The notes below the pieces were generated by a model. It was not told the origin of the DNA, searched no databases, and worked only from the letters and a program-made list of their open reading frames with translations. Both the position numbers and the translations under genes were made by a program. A stretch of 27,100 nucleotides of DNA from a virus, in the IMG/VR virus record IMGVR_UViG_3300025425_000131, positions 1 through 27,100 of that record. One strand, 5' to 3'. Every line of letters begins with the position of its first letter. Position 1 is the first letter of the stretch. This document shows, piece by piece, positions 1-7,399 of this stretch.

Positions 1-2
1 AA

Positions 3-71
3 AGATGCGAAAGCGCGATAAAAAAAGTGTATAGCATTATTTCAATCCGAGTCCTAGACGGACAAGTATAA
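3..71 (+). CDS. Possible 3' end of an upstream gene
   Basis: One frame is open from the left edge to a TAA at 69-71, giving 22 residues that end in VLDGQV, 12 bases before the small terminase start. The other two forward frames stop at 21 and 34. The fragment is too short to identify and could be chance; a gene ending just upstream would fit the tight packing of this genome. The same stretch holds overlapping dyads (see the finding on 46-63). Confidence 0.2.
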   Translation, partial: RCESAIKKVYSIISIRVLDGQV

Positions 72-83
72 ACACCCTAAAAA

Positions 84-671
84 ATGCGTCTAACAAAGGC
101 AGAATTTGCCCGAAAATATAAATTGAACCTAGACACTGTTCGAAAACACGTACAGCGTAAAAAGCTAGTTGAAACAAACCGTTTGATTTATGAGGATTTA
201 GATATTAATGAGCAGTATATTGAAAGGCGGCTATCTGAAATAGATGGTGTTTTAGATATTTCGGAAAGTGTCCAAGAGCGCGAGGTAAGCGATAAGGAAA
301 AAGCGGTAGAGATTAAAAAAAATAAAAGCCTCGATACTTTACGAACTGAAAAGATAAAAGCTGAGATTGAGAAGTTGGAAATTGGCAACCAGAAAGCGAA
401 AGGAGAATTAGTCCCTATTGAATTAATTATCCCGTTGTTTGTCCAGTATAGCAAGTCAATGATGACAGCTTACAAGAATGCAACTGAGAATGTTTTAGTA
501 GAAATTGGGCATAGGAAAAGTTTAAGCCGAGAAGAAAAGGCAGATTTAAAAACTCAATTTGTTAGGATCATAAATTTAGCAACCGATGAAGGTGCTGAAG
601 ACACTCAAAGAAGTATTGGTAAAATAGTAATGGATTATTCTAATAAACGAGGGGTGGGAGAAAGTAAATAA
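84..671 (+). CDS. terS: Terminase small subunit (Nu1-like)
   Basis: This 195-residue protein probably recognises the phage packaging site and loads the large terminase. The N-terminus (about residues 3-30, TKAEFARKYKLNLDTVRKHV) reads as a helix-turn-helix in which the second helix carries TVRKHV, the usual place for DNA contacts. The middle (residues 50-105) is highly charged and likely helical or coiled coil, and the C-terminal half is helical, as expected for an oligomerising small terminase. Length is close to lambda Nu1 (181 residues). The assignment rests mainly on the N-terminal helix-turn-helix and on lying directly upstream of an unmistakable GpA-type large subunit. The ATG at 84 follows an A-rich leader without a clear Shine-Dalgarno, as is normal in Bacteroidota. 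Confidence 0.78.
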   Translation: MRLTKAEFARKYKLNLDTVRKHVQRKKLVETNRLIYEDLDINEQYIERRLSEIDGVLDISESVQEREVSDKEKAVEIKKNKSLDTLRTEKIKAEIEKLEIGNQKAKGELVPIELIIPLFVQYSKSMMTAYKNATENVLVEIGHRKSLSREEKADLKTQFVRIINLATDEGAEDTQRSIGKIVMDYSNKRGVGESK

Positions 672-680
672 TACACAGAT

Positions 681-702
681 AAAGCCTTTTTTAATTGGCT
701 TT
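681..702. other. Small inverted repeat after terS
   Basis: AAAGCC (681-686) and GGCTTT (697-702) can pair around a 10-base T-rich loop, 9 bases after the terS stop. No T-run follows on the plus strand, so it is not a convincing terminator; it may be a processing or stability hairpin, or chance. Confidence 0.3.
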
Positions 703-735
703 GAGGTGTAGTTATTTATTGAAAAAATAAAAAAT

Positions 736-936
736 ATGACTGGAGAGAAATACAGCGACGATAAGAATTTAAAAAGTACAGATTGCACAACAGTAGAAAT
801 ACTTTCTGATTCTATTTTTTTGTTTTTTTATATAGTTAAGATTACGTTTAGCGATAATGAAAATACTAAATATAAATTAATGAGTTTTATTTCCTTAAAT
901 AATTGGATTGCAATCTGCAATAAAAATATTAATTAA
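736..936 (+). CDS. Small hypothetical protein between terminase genes
   Basis: This ORF encodes 66 residues in the 267-base gap between terS and terL. It has a hydrophobic stretch around residues 28-38 (IFLFFYIVKITF) flanked by polar sequence, so a single membrane segment is conceivable. It ends 2 bases before the terL start, which fits co-translation. Against it: base composition is more AT-rich than its neighbours, no family is recognisable, and the start lies in plain A-rich sequence. An alternative is that the gap is a leader carrying regulatory or cos-related elements. It is reported as a weak candidate. Confidence 0.33.
   Translation: MTGEKYSDDKNLKSTDCTTVEILSDSIFLFFYIVKITFSDNENTKYKLMSFISLNNWIAICNKNIN
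907..921. promoter_or_regulatory. Perfect ATTGCA-N3-TGCAAT dyad upstream of terL
   Basis: A perfect 6+3+6 inverted repeat ends 17 bases before the terL ATG. It overlaps the 3' end of the doubtful 66-residue ORF. It could be an operator or a small hairpin near the terL ribosome-binding region. It shares the TGCAA core with the 17-bp palindromes at 7314 and 22346, but half-site order and spacing differ. Confidence 0.25.
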
Positions 937-938
937 TA

Positions 939-2939
939 ATGGATTACCTAAAACAACTCACAGAAATAATTGAATCAACCAAAGTTCATATTTCTACACT
1001 AAAACCATCTGAATGGTATGAGGCAAATATGGTTATGCCTTTAGGTTCAGCTTTTCCAGGGCCGTACAGATATTCGAAAACGCCATATCATAGAGGCATA
1101 ATTGATTGCCTTTCTGAAGACCATCCAGCTCACACTATTGCAGTGATGAAGGGAGCACAAATTGGAGTAAGTGCGGGAGTTCTTACCGCCTCGGTTGGAT
1201 ATATTATTGCGGAGAATCCAGGTAATACTTTATTCTTAACTGGTCATGCTGAATTGTCAAAAGAAGCGGTTACAAAAATTGATCAAATGATTGATAATTG
1301 TGGTATTCGAAATTTGATTCGTCCGAGCGTAATGAGGAAGAAAAACCAAAAGACAGGCGATACAAATATGAGCAAAGAGTTTGCTGGTGGTTCTGTTGTT
1401 ATGGGGTCATCAACAAATCACAATTTACTTAGACAGAGGGATATTCAATTTGCTATTGTTGATGATTTTGACGCGGCAAAGAAAAGTTCAAAAGAAGCAG
1501 GATCAACGACTACTTTAATTGAGCAACGGACAGCGGCGTATGCAACAAAACGAAAAGTTTTTTATGTGAGTACGCCACAGTTGAAAAACCAAAGTAATAT
1601 TGAGCCAGTTTATTTATTGGGCGATCAAAGAAAATACCATACACCTTGCCCTTGTTGTTCTAGTTTAATTACTTGGGAATGGAACATAAACTCAAATTTA
1701 GACTCAAAGCAAAAAGCGGGCATTACTTGGAAAACTGATGAAAGCGGAAAATTGATTGAAGGTTCGGTAGGATATATTTGTCAGGAATGCGGGGAGTTAT
1801 TCGACGACAAAGAAAAGACAGCGATGTTAAATTCTGGCCAATGGATAGCAACGGAAAAACCAAGTCAATCAGGATATTATTCTTTTCACATTAGCGCACT
1901 TTATGCTCCTACTGGAATGTTTGACTGGGCGCACTATGTTCGTCAATGGATAGAATGCCATCCTCCAAATCAAGAGCCAGACCGCGCTAAATTAAAAACG
2001 TTTACGAATGTAGTATTAGGCGAAACGTATGAAGAAGAAGCTGTAGAACTAAAAGCCTCTGAACTTCAAAAAAGACAAAGGGCTTATGAAATAGGTGTTA
2101 TTCCTGAAAAGTTAAGCATTCGAGATGGTAATGGTAAAATTGTTTTATTGACTTTTGCGAGTGATTTAAACGGTAAAGAAGACGATGCGCGGTTTGATTA
2201 TGAGGTTGTTGGTTGGTCAGAAAGTGGAAGTAGTTATTCAATTGAGCACGGTAGTATCGGTACTTTTATTCCACGGGAGGGAGACAAAAAAGCAGATAGA
2301 GAATATTGGACGTATAGACATGGGAGCAATAAGTCTATTTGGCCGAAAGTAAACGAGATTTTAAGCCGTGTATTTTTAACAGATACAGGTAGGCAAATGA
2401 AAATTTTGATCGGTGGAATTGATGCGGGTTACTTAGACAAGTATGTTTTCCCTTTTGTCGATAATACGAATCACATGATTTTTGCATTGAAGGGAGATAT
2501 ACAAGCGAAATATACTTTAAATACTAAGGATAGCAGGTTTTTTAAACAGTCAGCAAGCCACGGTAAAATGTACCTTCTTGAGTCGAATATTATTAAAGAT
2601 GATTTAGCGGCTCGAATGGGTTTGAAGTGGAATCCAGAAATTCATGAAAGCCAAATGGCGGGGACGTTAAATTTTCCACAATCAAATAAAGGGCTTTACC
2701 AGTACAATAATTTTTTTAGTCATTTTGAGGCGGAAAAACGAGTGCCAGATTATGATGGAATTGGAGAGGTGCGCGGGTTTAAATGGGAGAAGAAAAACAG
2801 TATAGTCCAAAATCACTTGTTCGATTGCCATTGCTACAACATGGCTATTAAATCAATCTTTATAGATTTGTTTTGCAAGTCGGCTAAGATTAAAAATGGT
2901 GTTTGGCAAGATTACGTTGATGTTATTCTAAAGAAATAA
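939..2939 (+). CDS. terL: Terminase large subunit, GpA family
   Basis: The 666-residue protein is the ATP-driven packaging motor and nuclease that cuts concatemeric DNA and pumps it into the prohead through the portal. Visible layout matches phage GpA (lambda gpA, 641 residues): a deviant Walker A at residues 69-78 (VMKGAQIGVS), Walker B at about 171-177 (FAIVDDF), a coupling motif YVSTP at 209-213, a zinc-ribbon-like insert with cysteines at 237, 239/240, 281 and 284, and a C-terminal nuclease domain with acidic residues in FASDLNG (D409) and GGIDAGY (D495). The family mostly cuts at cos sites, which is inference here. The terS gene lies upstream. Unlike lambda, the next plus-strand structural genes are tail genes, and the portal gene lies about 16 kb away. 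Confidence 0.95.
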   Translation: MDYLKQLTEIIESTKVHISTLKPSEWYEANMVMPLGSAFPGPYRYSKTPYHRGIIDCLSEDHPAHTIAVMKGAQIGVSAGVLTASVGYIIAENPGNTLFLTGHAELSKEAVTKIDQMIDNCGIRNLIRPSVMRKKNQKTGDTNMSKEFAGGSVVMGSSTNHNLLRQRDIQFAIVDDFDAAKKSSKEAGSTTTLIEQRTAAYATKRKVFYVSTPQLKNQSNIEPVYLLGDQRKYHTPCPCCSSLITWEWNINSNLDSKQKAGITWKTDESGKLIEGSVGYICQECGELFDDKEKTAMLNSGQWIATEKPSQSGYYSFHISALYAPTGMFDWAHYVRQWIECHPPNQEPDRAKLKTFTNVVLGETYEEEAVELKASELQKRQRAYEIGVIPEKLSIRDGNGKIVLLTFASDLNGKEDDARFDYEVVGWSESGSSYSIEHGSIGTFIPREGDKKADREYWTYRHGSNKSIWPKVNEILSRVFLTDTGRQMKILIGGIDAGYLDKYVFPFVDNTNHMIFALKGDIQAKYTLNTKDSRFFKQSASHGKMYLLESNIIKDDLAARMGLKWNPEIHESQMAGTLNFPQSNKGLYQYNNFFSHFEAEKRVPDYDGIGEVRGFKWEKKNSIVQNHLFDCHCYNMAIKSIFIDLFCKSAKIKNGVWQDYVDVILKK

Positions 2940-2952
2940 CGTGGAGCTAAAT

Positions 2953-2976
2953 AATGCGCTCTTTGGCGTTTTATTT
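2953..2976 (+). terminator. Weak candidate terminator after terL
   Basis: AATGC (2953-2957) can pair with GCGTT (2966-2970), with one G-T wobble, followed by a T-rich run ending at 2976. The stem is short, so this is a modest candidate. It lies 13 bases past the terL stop, where terminase transcription would be expected to end before the opposing cassette. Confidence 0.38.
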
Positions 2977-3013
2977 CAGCGGATGTTAGATTCTTTTAAA
3001 TTAACTAAAAAAG

Positions 3014-3040
3014 AAATGTAACGTTAAATGTAAGATTTGT
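3014..3040 (+). promoter_or_regulatory. Possible promoter with AAATGTAA direct repeats
   Basis: AAATGTAA occurs at 3014-3021 and 3026-3033, a 12-base period, and the second copy runs into TAAGATTTGT (3031-3040). That resembles the TAAAATTTGT core at 7358 and 22390, with TA, three bases, then TTTG. The ATG at 3055 is 14 bases downstream. It is a plausible promoter for the short ORF at 3055; the evidence is motif similarity only. Confidence 0.33.
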
Positions 3041-3054
3041 AAAATATACGGACT

Positions 3055-3219
3055 ATGAAAAAACCATACTTAACACAGTTTGAAAGACAACTGATAACGA
3101 TAGGAACATTAACAGGTGACTGCGCTATGTTAAGACTTAGATTTAAACAACTCGAAAAGGCTATCATTAAAAGTACACGATGTAGTGCATTTTATAAATT
3201 CTTACATAATGTTATTTAA
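3055..3219 (+). CDS. Short hypothetical protein (54 residues)
   Basis: The ORF starts MKKPYLTQFERQLITIG and ends FYKFLHNVI. It is rich in helix-forming residues, basic, and amphipathic in the middle (MLRLRFKQLEKAIIKS). No family was recognised. Its stop (3217-3219) overlaps the stop of the convergent glycosyltransferase gene (3216-3218), and a promoter-like box lies 14 bases before its start. Small basic helical proteins beside accessory cassettes are often regulators, but nothing here proves that. It fills most of the 276-base gap after terL. Confidence 0.45.
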   Translation: MKKPYLTQFERQLITIGTLTGDCAMLRLRFKQLEKAIIKSTRCSAFYKFLHNVI

Positions 3220-3971
3220 AAAAACTGGTTATCAACCTCAATTAGTTTCCTTCCTTGAAAGTAGGTAATTGAATCACCTAGTTTTGCATTTTGATATTCT
3301 AAAACAAACTGATTTACCTGATCTTTATTCCATCGAACAGAAGCCGCTGCATTTCTGAATTTGTTTTGAATATCAATGCGAATCATTGAGAAGTGGTGCA
3401 TCATTATTTGTTCGTGCGTAAAAACATAGTAAGAAGTGCAAGTGTTTAATTGAATTGCAGGATCAACGCGAACTGGATAGTCATTTCTAGGCTCAATTAT
3501 AGTATTTGCGTGTAATTTGCAGATAAAAGGCATAAAATAATCTTCTATTGGGTCAACTCTCCACGTTACACGCTTGTAATAAGTGTACATAGCGGTAAAT
3601 GTAACGTCTAAATTATTTGTTTTGCAGTGTTTTTTAGCCTTAATGAACTCCTTTTTATTGTAAAAATGATCAGTAGCTGAAAAGAAAAAGTGAGTCGACT
3701 TCAACGATTTAGCGTATTCAATCATTAAATTATGTTTGTTTCGCTCGTTTTGCTTAGTATTTAGCTTTAAATCAGGTGTAAATTCAACTAAAAAAACCTT
3801 TTTACCTTTAATGTTCTTTACAAAAGGCTCTATTTTTTCGCTTAATTCGCCTTTATTAGACAGTTTTTGCCAGCAAATAACCACAAAACCAACATTTTGG
3901 TAAATTTGTTCTATAGATTGGATTAATAATTCTTCACCATTCCAAACAGAATAAAGGGCGGCTAATTTCAT
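3216..3971 (-). CDS. Putative glycosyltransferase (GT-A-like), last gene of glycan cassette
   Basis: This 251-residue protein begins LAALYSVWNGEELLIQSIEQI, the nucleotide-sugar-binding first strand and helix seen in many GT-A-fold glycosyltransferases and phage relatives. A FFFSATDHFY segment at about 96-104 sits where the metal-binding DxD-type motif would be, although the acid pattern is incomplete. A later MHHFSMIRIDI segment (about 190-201) is histidine-rich and may be part of the acceptor or metal site. There is no signal peptide or membrane segment, so it would act in the cytoplasm. Its start overlaps the acyltransferase stop by 4 bases (ATGA), showing translational coupling in the five-gene minus-strand operon. 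Family membership is inferred from fold-like motifs and neighbours and is less certain than for the two upstream glycosyltransferases. Confidence 0.6.
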   Translation of the reverse strand: MKLAALYSVWNGEELLIQSIEQIYQNVGFVVICWQKLSNKGELSEKIEPFVKNIKGKKVFLVEFTPDLKLNTKQNERNKHNLMIEYAKSLKSTHFFFSATDHFYNKKEFIKAKKHCKTNNLDVTFTAMYTYYKRVTWRVDPIEDYFMPFICKLHANTIIEPRNDYPVRVDPAIQLNTCTSYYVFTHEQIMMHHFSMIRIDIQNKFRNAAASVRWNKDQVNQFVLEYQNAKLGDSITYFQGRKLIEVDNQFF

Positions 3972-4483
3972 TTTATTGATTTTGCTGGATTTCCGTAAAC
4001 TATAGAGTTTGCTTCAGTGTTTTTTACCACAGCAGAGCCAAGCCCAATTAAAGTGTTTTCTCCTACCTCAATGCGATTCCTAACCGTAACGCCTAACTTT
4101 ACTTTAGCTCCGTTGTTAATGGTTGCAAATCCTCCAATTATAACGCCCGTGCATATTTCGCAATTATCATTTATTACAACATTGTGCCCAATATGAGAAT
4201 GAGCCATTATAATATTATCAGAACCAATTACTGTTTTATGTTCTTTTTTAAAAGGCCGCTGAATAGTCACCATTTCACTAATCACATTATTGTCTCCAAT
4301 AACTACAAGTCCGCTAAACTCATTTTGTTTTTTTCCTCGTATTTCTCCGTTCGATCCAATTACAGAATAAGCACCTATAGTATTATTCTTACCCATTGTA
4401 ACATTGGGATAAATTATTGCGGTGTCGTGGATTTGGTTTGAATTATCAAATCTTGAGTATTCGTTATAAATATCTTGTTGCAT
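3968..4483 (-). CDS. LpxA-like left-handed beta-helix acyltransferase
   Basis: The 171-residue protein is built almost entirely of hexapeptide repeats (for example IGAYSVIG, VVIGDNNVI, VVINDNCEI, IEVGENTLIG), the signature of the left-handed beta-helix acyl/acetyltransferase fold. H97-I-G-H100 matches the HIAH segment of LpxA, where the second histidine is the general base. The C-terminus ends with the typical YGNPAK turn. The likely role is transfer of an acetyl or acyl group to a sugar or nucleotide-sugar, in the cytoplasm as a trimer. At 171 residues it is shorter than LpxA (about 260) and lacks the C-terminal helical domain, so a small sugar-modifying enzyme is likelier than genuine LpxA. 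Its start overlaps the amidotransferase gene by 20 bases. Confidence 0.85.
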   Translation of the reverse strand: MQQDIYNEYSRFDNSNQIHDTAIIYPNVTMGKNNTIGAYSVIGSNGEIRGKKQNEFSGLVVIGDNNVISEMVTIQRPFKKEHKTVIGSDNIIMAHSHIGHNVVINDNCEICTGVIIGGFATINNGAKVKLGVTVRNRIEVGENTLIGLGSAVVKNTEANSIVYGNPAKSIK

Positions 4484-5786
4484 GATTTACCCATTGTTTA
4501 TTGGTAAAATGAGGATTAGAAAAGCCCCTTTTTTTTCCGTGTTTAACTTTAATGTCTAATTCTGAAATGTCTTTTAAAATTCGTTTGTTATTTAGGTATT
4601 TGTCTGGTAAAGATAGCGCAAAATCTACAAAATCATTATCCAATAAAGGAAAGCGAGTTTCCATAGTGTGAAATCCCGCCATTCTATCTTCGACAACTAA
4701 AACAGCTTTTAAAAATAACCAATCATAGTCCTTGTGTGTAATATCGTGAGTTTTACCTAGCAAATCAGTTCTTTTGATTACCTCGTTTATTGGTTTGTTG
4801 TAACGGTGTGTAAATCCGTTAAAAACTTCATCACCTCCAGCGCCAGAATAAATAACCGTTGAAAATTTAGAGGCAAATTCAGTCAATGCAAAATTAGTGT
4901 AGCAACTACCCGCTTTTAAATCATCCAACGCGTTAAAAACTTTTTCAGAATACTCTTTTTCTAAATCATTATTACAAATAATTGTGTAGTGCTTGCTTTT
5001 TGAGTTTAGCTTTATATTTTCAATTTCGGATAAGTCGTTAAGGTAGTCAACGGAAAAGCAATATTTTGGATTTATATTTTTTGCGATTATTCCGCTGTCT
5101 ATTCCACCGGATAAAAAAACGCAATCGTTTAATTCTGTTTTATTCCGGCTAATTGATAAATCAAAAAGCCTTTTTAATTCAATTTTTGCTGCAGTGTATG
5201 ATATTTCTATTTTATCTGGTTTTGGAAAAGGCAAACAATCGACACGCGTAACGTTTTTGTAAATTGTGTTTTCAGTCATAACACCTAGAGAATAATTCCA
5301 ATCTAACAAAGCATCGTTATCAATTTCAAGATTAACAACTGCTTTAATTCCTTTTAATTCGCTGCAAATAAATGTAGTGCCATTTTCAGTGTATTTGTAT
5401 AGTTGTTTAATTCCGTAGCGGTCAGTAAAATAATGAATGCTCCCGTTGTGATAAATTACAGCAAAAAAACCGTTTAATTCGTTTAGTTTTTCTTCTCCAA
5501 ATTGATCAATAAATTTAGTTAGTAATTCGGTGTCATTGCTTGCTGGTAAATTATATTTTTCCGATAATTCTACCCAGTTTGAAATGTAGCCATTTAGCCA
5601 AAGCATTATACCGTTACAAACAAAAGGTTGATTATATTGATTAGTTGTAATTGGTAGATGTGCGAATGTAACGGTTAAGTTATCGACGGTCGTAGTGCTT
5701 GATTTAATACCGCGATGTTGGATAGCATTACCCATTTTATTTGAATCTTTACGAGTCCCATTAATAACCGCAGCTATTCCGCACAT
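4464..5786 (-). CDS. Asparagine-synthase-type glutamine amidotransferase
   Basis: This protein has a class II glutamine amidotransferase domain followed by an ATP-dependent synthetase domain. The reading frame extends two codons upstream (ATG at 5790-5792), but the third codon is also ATG and gives MCG, placing the catalytic cysteine at residue 2 as the family requires; that start (5786) is chosen. Visible motifs: C2, HRG at 24-26, NG at 65-66, NDTE at 84-87, the pyrophosphate loop SGGIDS at 226-231, and SGAGGDE at 314-320. At 440 residues it is shorter than housekeeping AsnB (about 550). Homologues in O-antigen clusters amidate sugar acids, and the surrounding glycosyltransferases make that role likelier than asparagine synthesis. 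It overlaps the upstream gene by 13 bases. Confidence 0.88.
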   Translation of the reverse strand: MCGIAAVINGTRKDSNKMGNAIQHRGIKSSTTTVDNLTVTFAHLPITTNQYNQPFVCNGIMLWLNGYISNWVELSEKYNLPASNDTELLTKFIDQFGEEKLNELNGFFAVIYHNGSIHYFTDRYGIKQLYKYTENGTTFICSELKGIKAVVNLEIDNDALLDWNYSLGVMTENTIYKNVTRVDCLPFPKPDKIEISYTAAKIELKRLFDLSISRNKTELNDCVFLSGGIDSGIIAKNINPKYCFSVDYLNDLSEIENIKLNSKSKHYTIICNNDLEKEYSEKVFNALDDLKAGSCYTNFALTEFASKFSTVIYSGAGGDEVFNGFTHRYNKPINEVIKRTDLLGKTHDITHKDYDWLFLKAVLVVEDRMAGFHTMETRFPLLDNDFVDFALSLPDKYLNNKRILKDISELDIKVKHGKKRGFSNPHFTNKQWVNHATRYL

Positions 5787-6670
5787 AAGCAATAATTGAA
5801 TTTGTTTGTTATTATTTCCGAATTAATAAATTGAGTATTCGGCCACAGCTCAAAAGGTGTCATATTTGTACTGGATTTAATATCCAAAGCAAATAATTTG
5901 GTTTTTTTGAGAGAAAAAACAGAAATATTAAGGGATGTTGTATCCAAAGTCATCTGCATAGAATTATCTAATACGCGGTTATCTTTATTTTTCCATGGAT
6001 TCCAATTCCAAATATCCATCATTTTGGCATTAATTAATCTTGCCGCTCCTACAGTGTGGCCTTTTCTTCTTTCGTCTTTATATCCACCCCAATATGCCGC
6101 CTTTTTTGTAACAGTGTCGTAAAAGTAAAAATCCGATAAGCCAACAAAATCATAACCCTCTCTTACTCGTTTAATGTATTCCTTCAATAATTTCGGGGTG
6201 ACAATATCATCAGAGCCAACGCAAAGAACATGAGTGCATTGTAATTTTTTAGCTTGCTGGGCGGTGGTATTCATTTTAGATGCTAATGGGTGGTTAGGCG
6301 TTTCAATGTAAAAATATCCGTATTTCTCAACCATTAAACGCGATTTATCACCCTCACTTCCTGCAATTATTGGGACTATTTGAAGCCCGTTAACTAATTT
6401 TAAAGCCTCGATACCTTTTGCGAACATTTCAAAAACTTCTGGACGCTGCCAAACTCCTGTAATTATTGCTAACTTTATTTTTCCAGTAAAAGGAACTAAC
6501 GGATCTTTATTCAGCCCATTTTGGTAATCATCAAATGATTGAATTTGCTTAGTAATTAATAAGTGGTCAATTGTATTGGGAAGAAATGCAGCATCGGTTA
6601 GAATGTCGCCTTTATGGTAAATGATGCGCCTATAACCTTTCAATTCTTTAGCATTAACAATATATCTCAT
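5774..6670 (-). CDS. Glycosyltransferase with an N-terminal domain shared with a head protein
   Basis: The 298-residue protein has two parts. Residues about 63-180 look like a GT-A glycosyltransferase: IKLAIITGVWQRPEVF gives the first strand and helix, IVPIIAGSEGD the second strand, and LCVGSDDIVTP (149-159) contains the DxD-type metal site S153-D154-D155. An aromatic region around 183-197 (YFYDTVTKKAAYWGG) may bind the acceptor. Residues 1-40 are not part of that fold; they align without gaps to the N-terminus of the gpFI-position head protein (24944-25255), sharing GDI, D, F, P and I at fixed spacing. That suggests a small docking or accessory domain. Start and stop overlap the neighbouring genes by 4 and 13 bases, so it is translated within the cassette operon. 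Confidence 0.82.
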   Translation of the reverse strand: MRYIVNAKELKGYRRIIYHKGDILTDAAFLPNTIDHLLITKQIQSFDDYQNGLNKDPLVPFTGKIKLAIITGVWQRPEVFEMFAKGIEALKLVNGLQIVPIIAGSEGDKSRLMVEKYGYFYIETPNHPLASKMNTTAQQAKKLQCTHVLCVGSDDIVTPKLLKEYIKRVREGYDFVGLSDFYFYDTVTKKAAYWGGYKDERRKGHTVGAARLINAKMMDIWNWNPWKNKDNRVLDNSMQMTLDTTSLNISVFSLKKTKLFALDIKSSTNMTPFELWPNTQFINSEIITNKFNYCLCAE

Positions 6671-7314
6671 TTAAAGTAGTTTGTGTAAAATTTGAAGCTT
6701 TCCAAATCCATATTATTAGCAAGCAAATTTATACCGTTTTTGTTGATGTACCTATCCATTCTAGTTTTGTGGTTGCGTCCGCCACAAAGCCCTTCACCGT
6801 GTTTAATTCCTAAACAAATATGATTTTTAGGCTCAAAGGTTTTTTTATTTTGGATTGTTTGCCAAATATGAATATCAGTGTACACTTCATTATCATCACA
6901 CCATTCAAATTTTAGATTTGGCTTAATAACGGTGGACATTGCCGAGCTTCTTAGTTTGTGATTCATTGTAAACCAAGCATTTATTCTTAAATGATAGTAA
7001 ATGGTGTAATTAGTTCCGAAAATATCGGGGCGGTTGTTTAACTCCCAATTAGTAACCATTTCTTCTAGGTAATTGGGGGCGTACCAATCATCATTTTCAA
7101 TGAGTGCTATTAAGTCAAACTTAATAGAGTGGTTGTTAATGAACTCATATCCTTTTCTATATCTTTTCGTTATGTCTGGTTTTTCGTCCGTTGGTTCAAA
7201 GTTGACAATATGAATTAATTCAGGTTTTAAAGTTTGATTTTCTAACATTCTTAAACAGTTCTTTAAGAACTCTGGTCGGTCATTTCTATCGGGAATAATT
7301 ACGGCTACTTTCAT
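6667..7314 (-). CDS. Family 2-like glycosyltransferase, first gene of glycan cassette
   Basis: The open frame extends upstream to 7425, but the family fold begins at MKVAVIIPDRNDRPEFLKNCL, so the ATG at 7312-7314 is taken as the start (215 residues). The extra upstream codons run across the divergent regulatory region. MKVAVIIP is the first strand of a GT-A domain, and LIENDDWYAP (71-80) carries the N74-D75-D76 metal and nucleotide-sugar motif followed by the usual aromatic and proline. The substrate cannot be told. It is the first gene of a minus-strand operon of five overlapping genes; its start codon abuts the 17-bp palindrome at 7314-7330, so initiation and transcription may both be controlled there. 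Its stop overlaps the next start by 4 bases. Confidence 0.85.
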   Translation of the reverse strand: MKVAVIIPDRNDRPEFLKNCLRMLENQTLKPELIHIVNFEPTDEKPDITKRYRKGYEFINNHSIKFDLIALIENDDWYAPNYLEEMVTNWELNNRPDIFGTNYTIYYHLRINAWFTMNHKLRSSAMSTVIKPNLKFEWCDDNEVYTDIHIWQTIQNKKTFEPKNHICLGIKHGEGLCGGRNHKTRMDRYINKNGINLLANNMDLESFKFYTNYFK

Positions 7315-7330
7315 TGTGCAAATTGCATAA
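7314..7330. promoter_or_regulatory. 17-bp near-palindromic operator candidate, copy 1
   Basis: TTGTGCAAATTGCATAA is a dyad with a perfect TGCAA-N-TTGCA core and AT-rich flanks. Its first base is also the last base of the complemented start codon of the minus-strand glycosyltransferase, and it lies 70 bases before the sheath ATG. The same element occurs at 22346-22362 with only the central base changed. An additional half-site-like GGTGCAAAA is at 7344-7352. The likely role is binding a dimeric regulator acting on the divergent transcripts. Confidence 0.65.
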
Positions 7331-7355
7331 ACTAGGTTTAAAAGGTGCAAAATAA

Positions 7356-7367
7356 TATAAAATTTGT
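7356..7367 (+). promoter_or_regulatory. Candidate promoter core for the tail module
   Basis: TATAAAATTTGT lies 25 bases after the palindrome and 32 bases before the sheath ATG. An identical 12-mer stands at exactly the same distance from the second palindrome (22388-22399). It resembles the Bacteroidota -7 box (TAnnTTTG) with one extra base between TA and TTTG. No matching -33 TTTG is obvious, which would fit dependence on an activator. Confidence 0.55.
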
Positions 7368-7399
7368 CGTTCAAAGTAGTAATACTAAAACTTTTTTTC

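Noticed and set aside
40-63. 3' end of a tRNA at the left edge (TTCAATCC with following bases)
   Set aside because: No matching T stem or acceptor strand; only a chance resemblance to a T loop.
4184-4441. Plus-strand frame of 85 codons opposite the acyltransferase
   Set aside because: Antisense to a hexapeptide-repeat gene whose periodic sequence leaves the opposite strand open; no other support.
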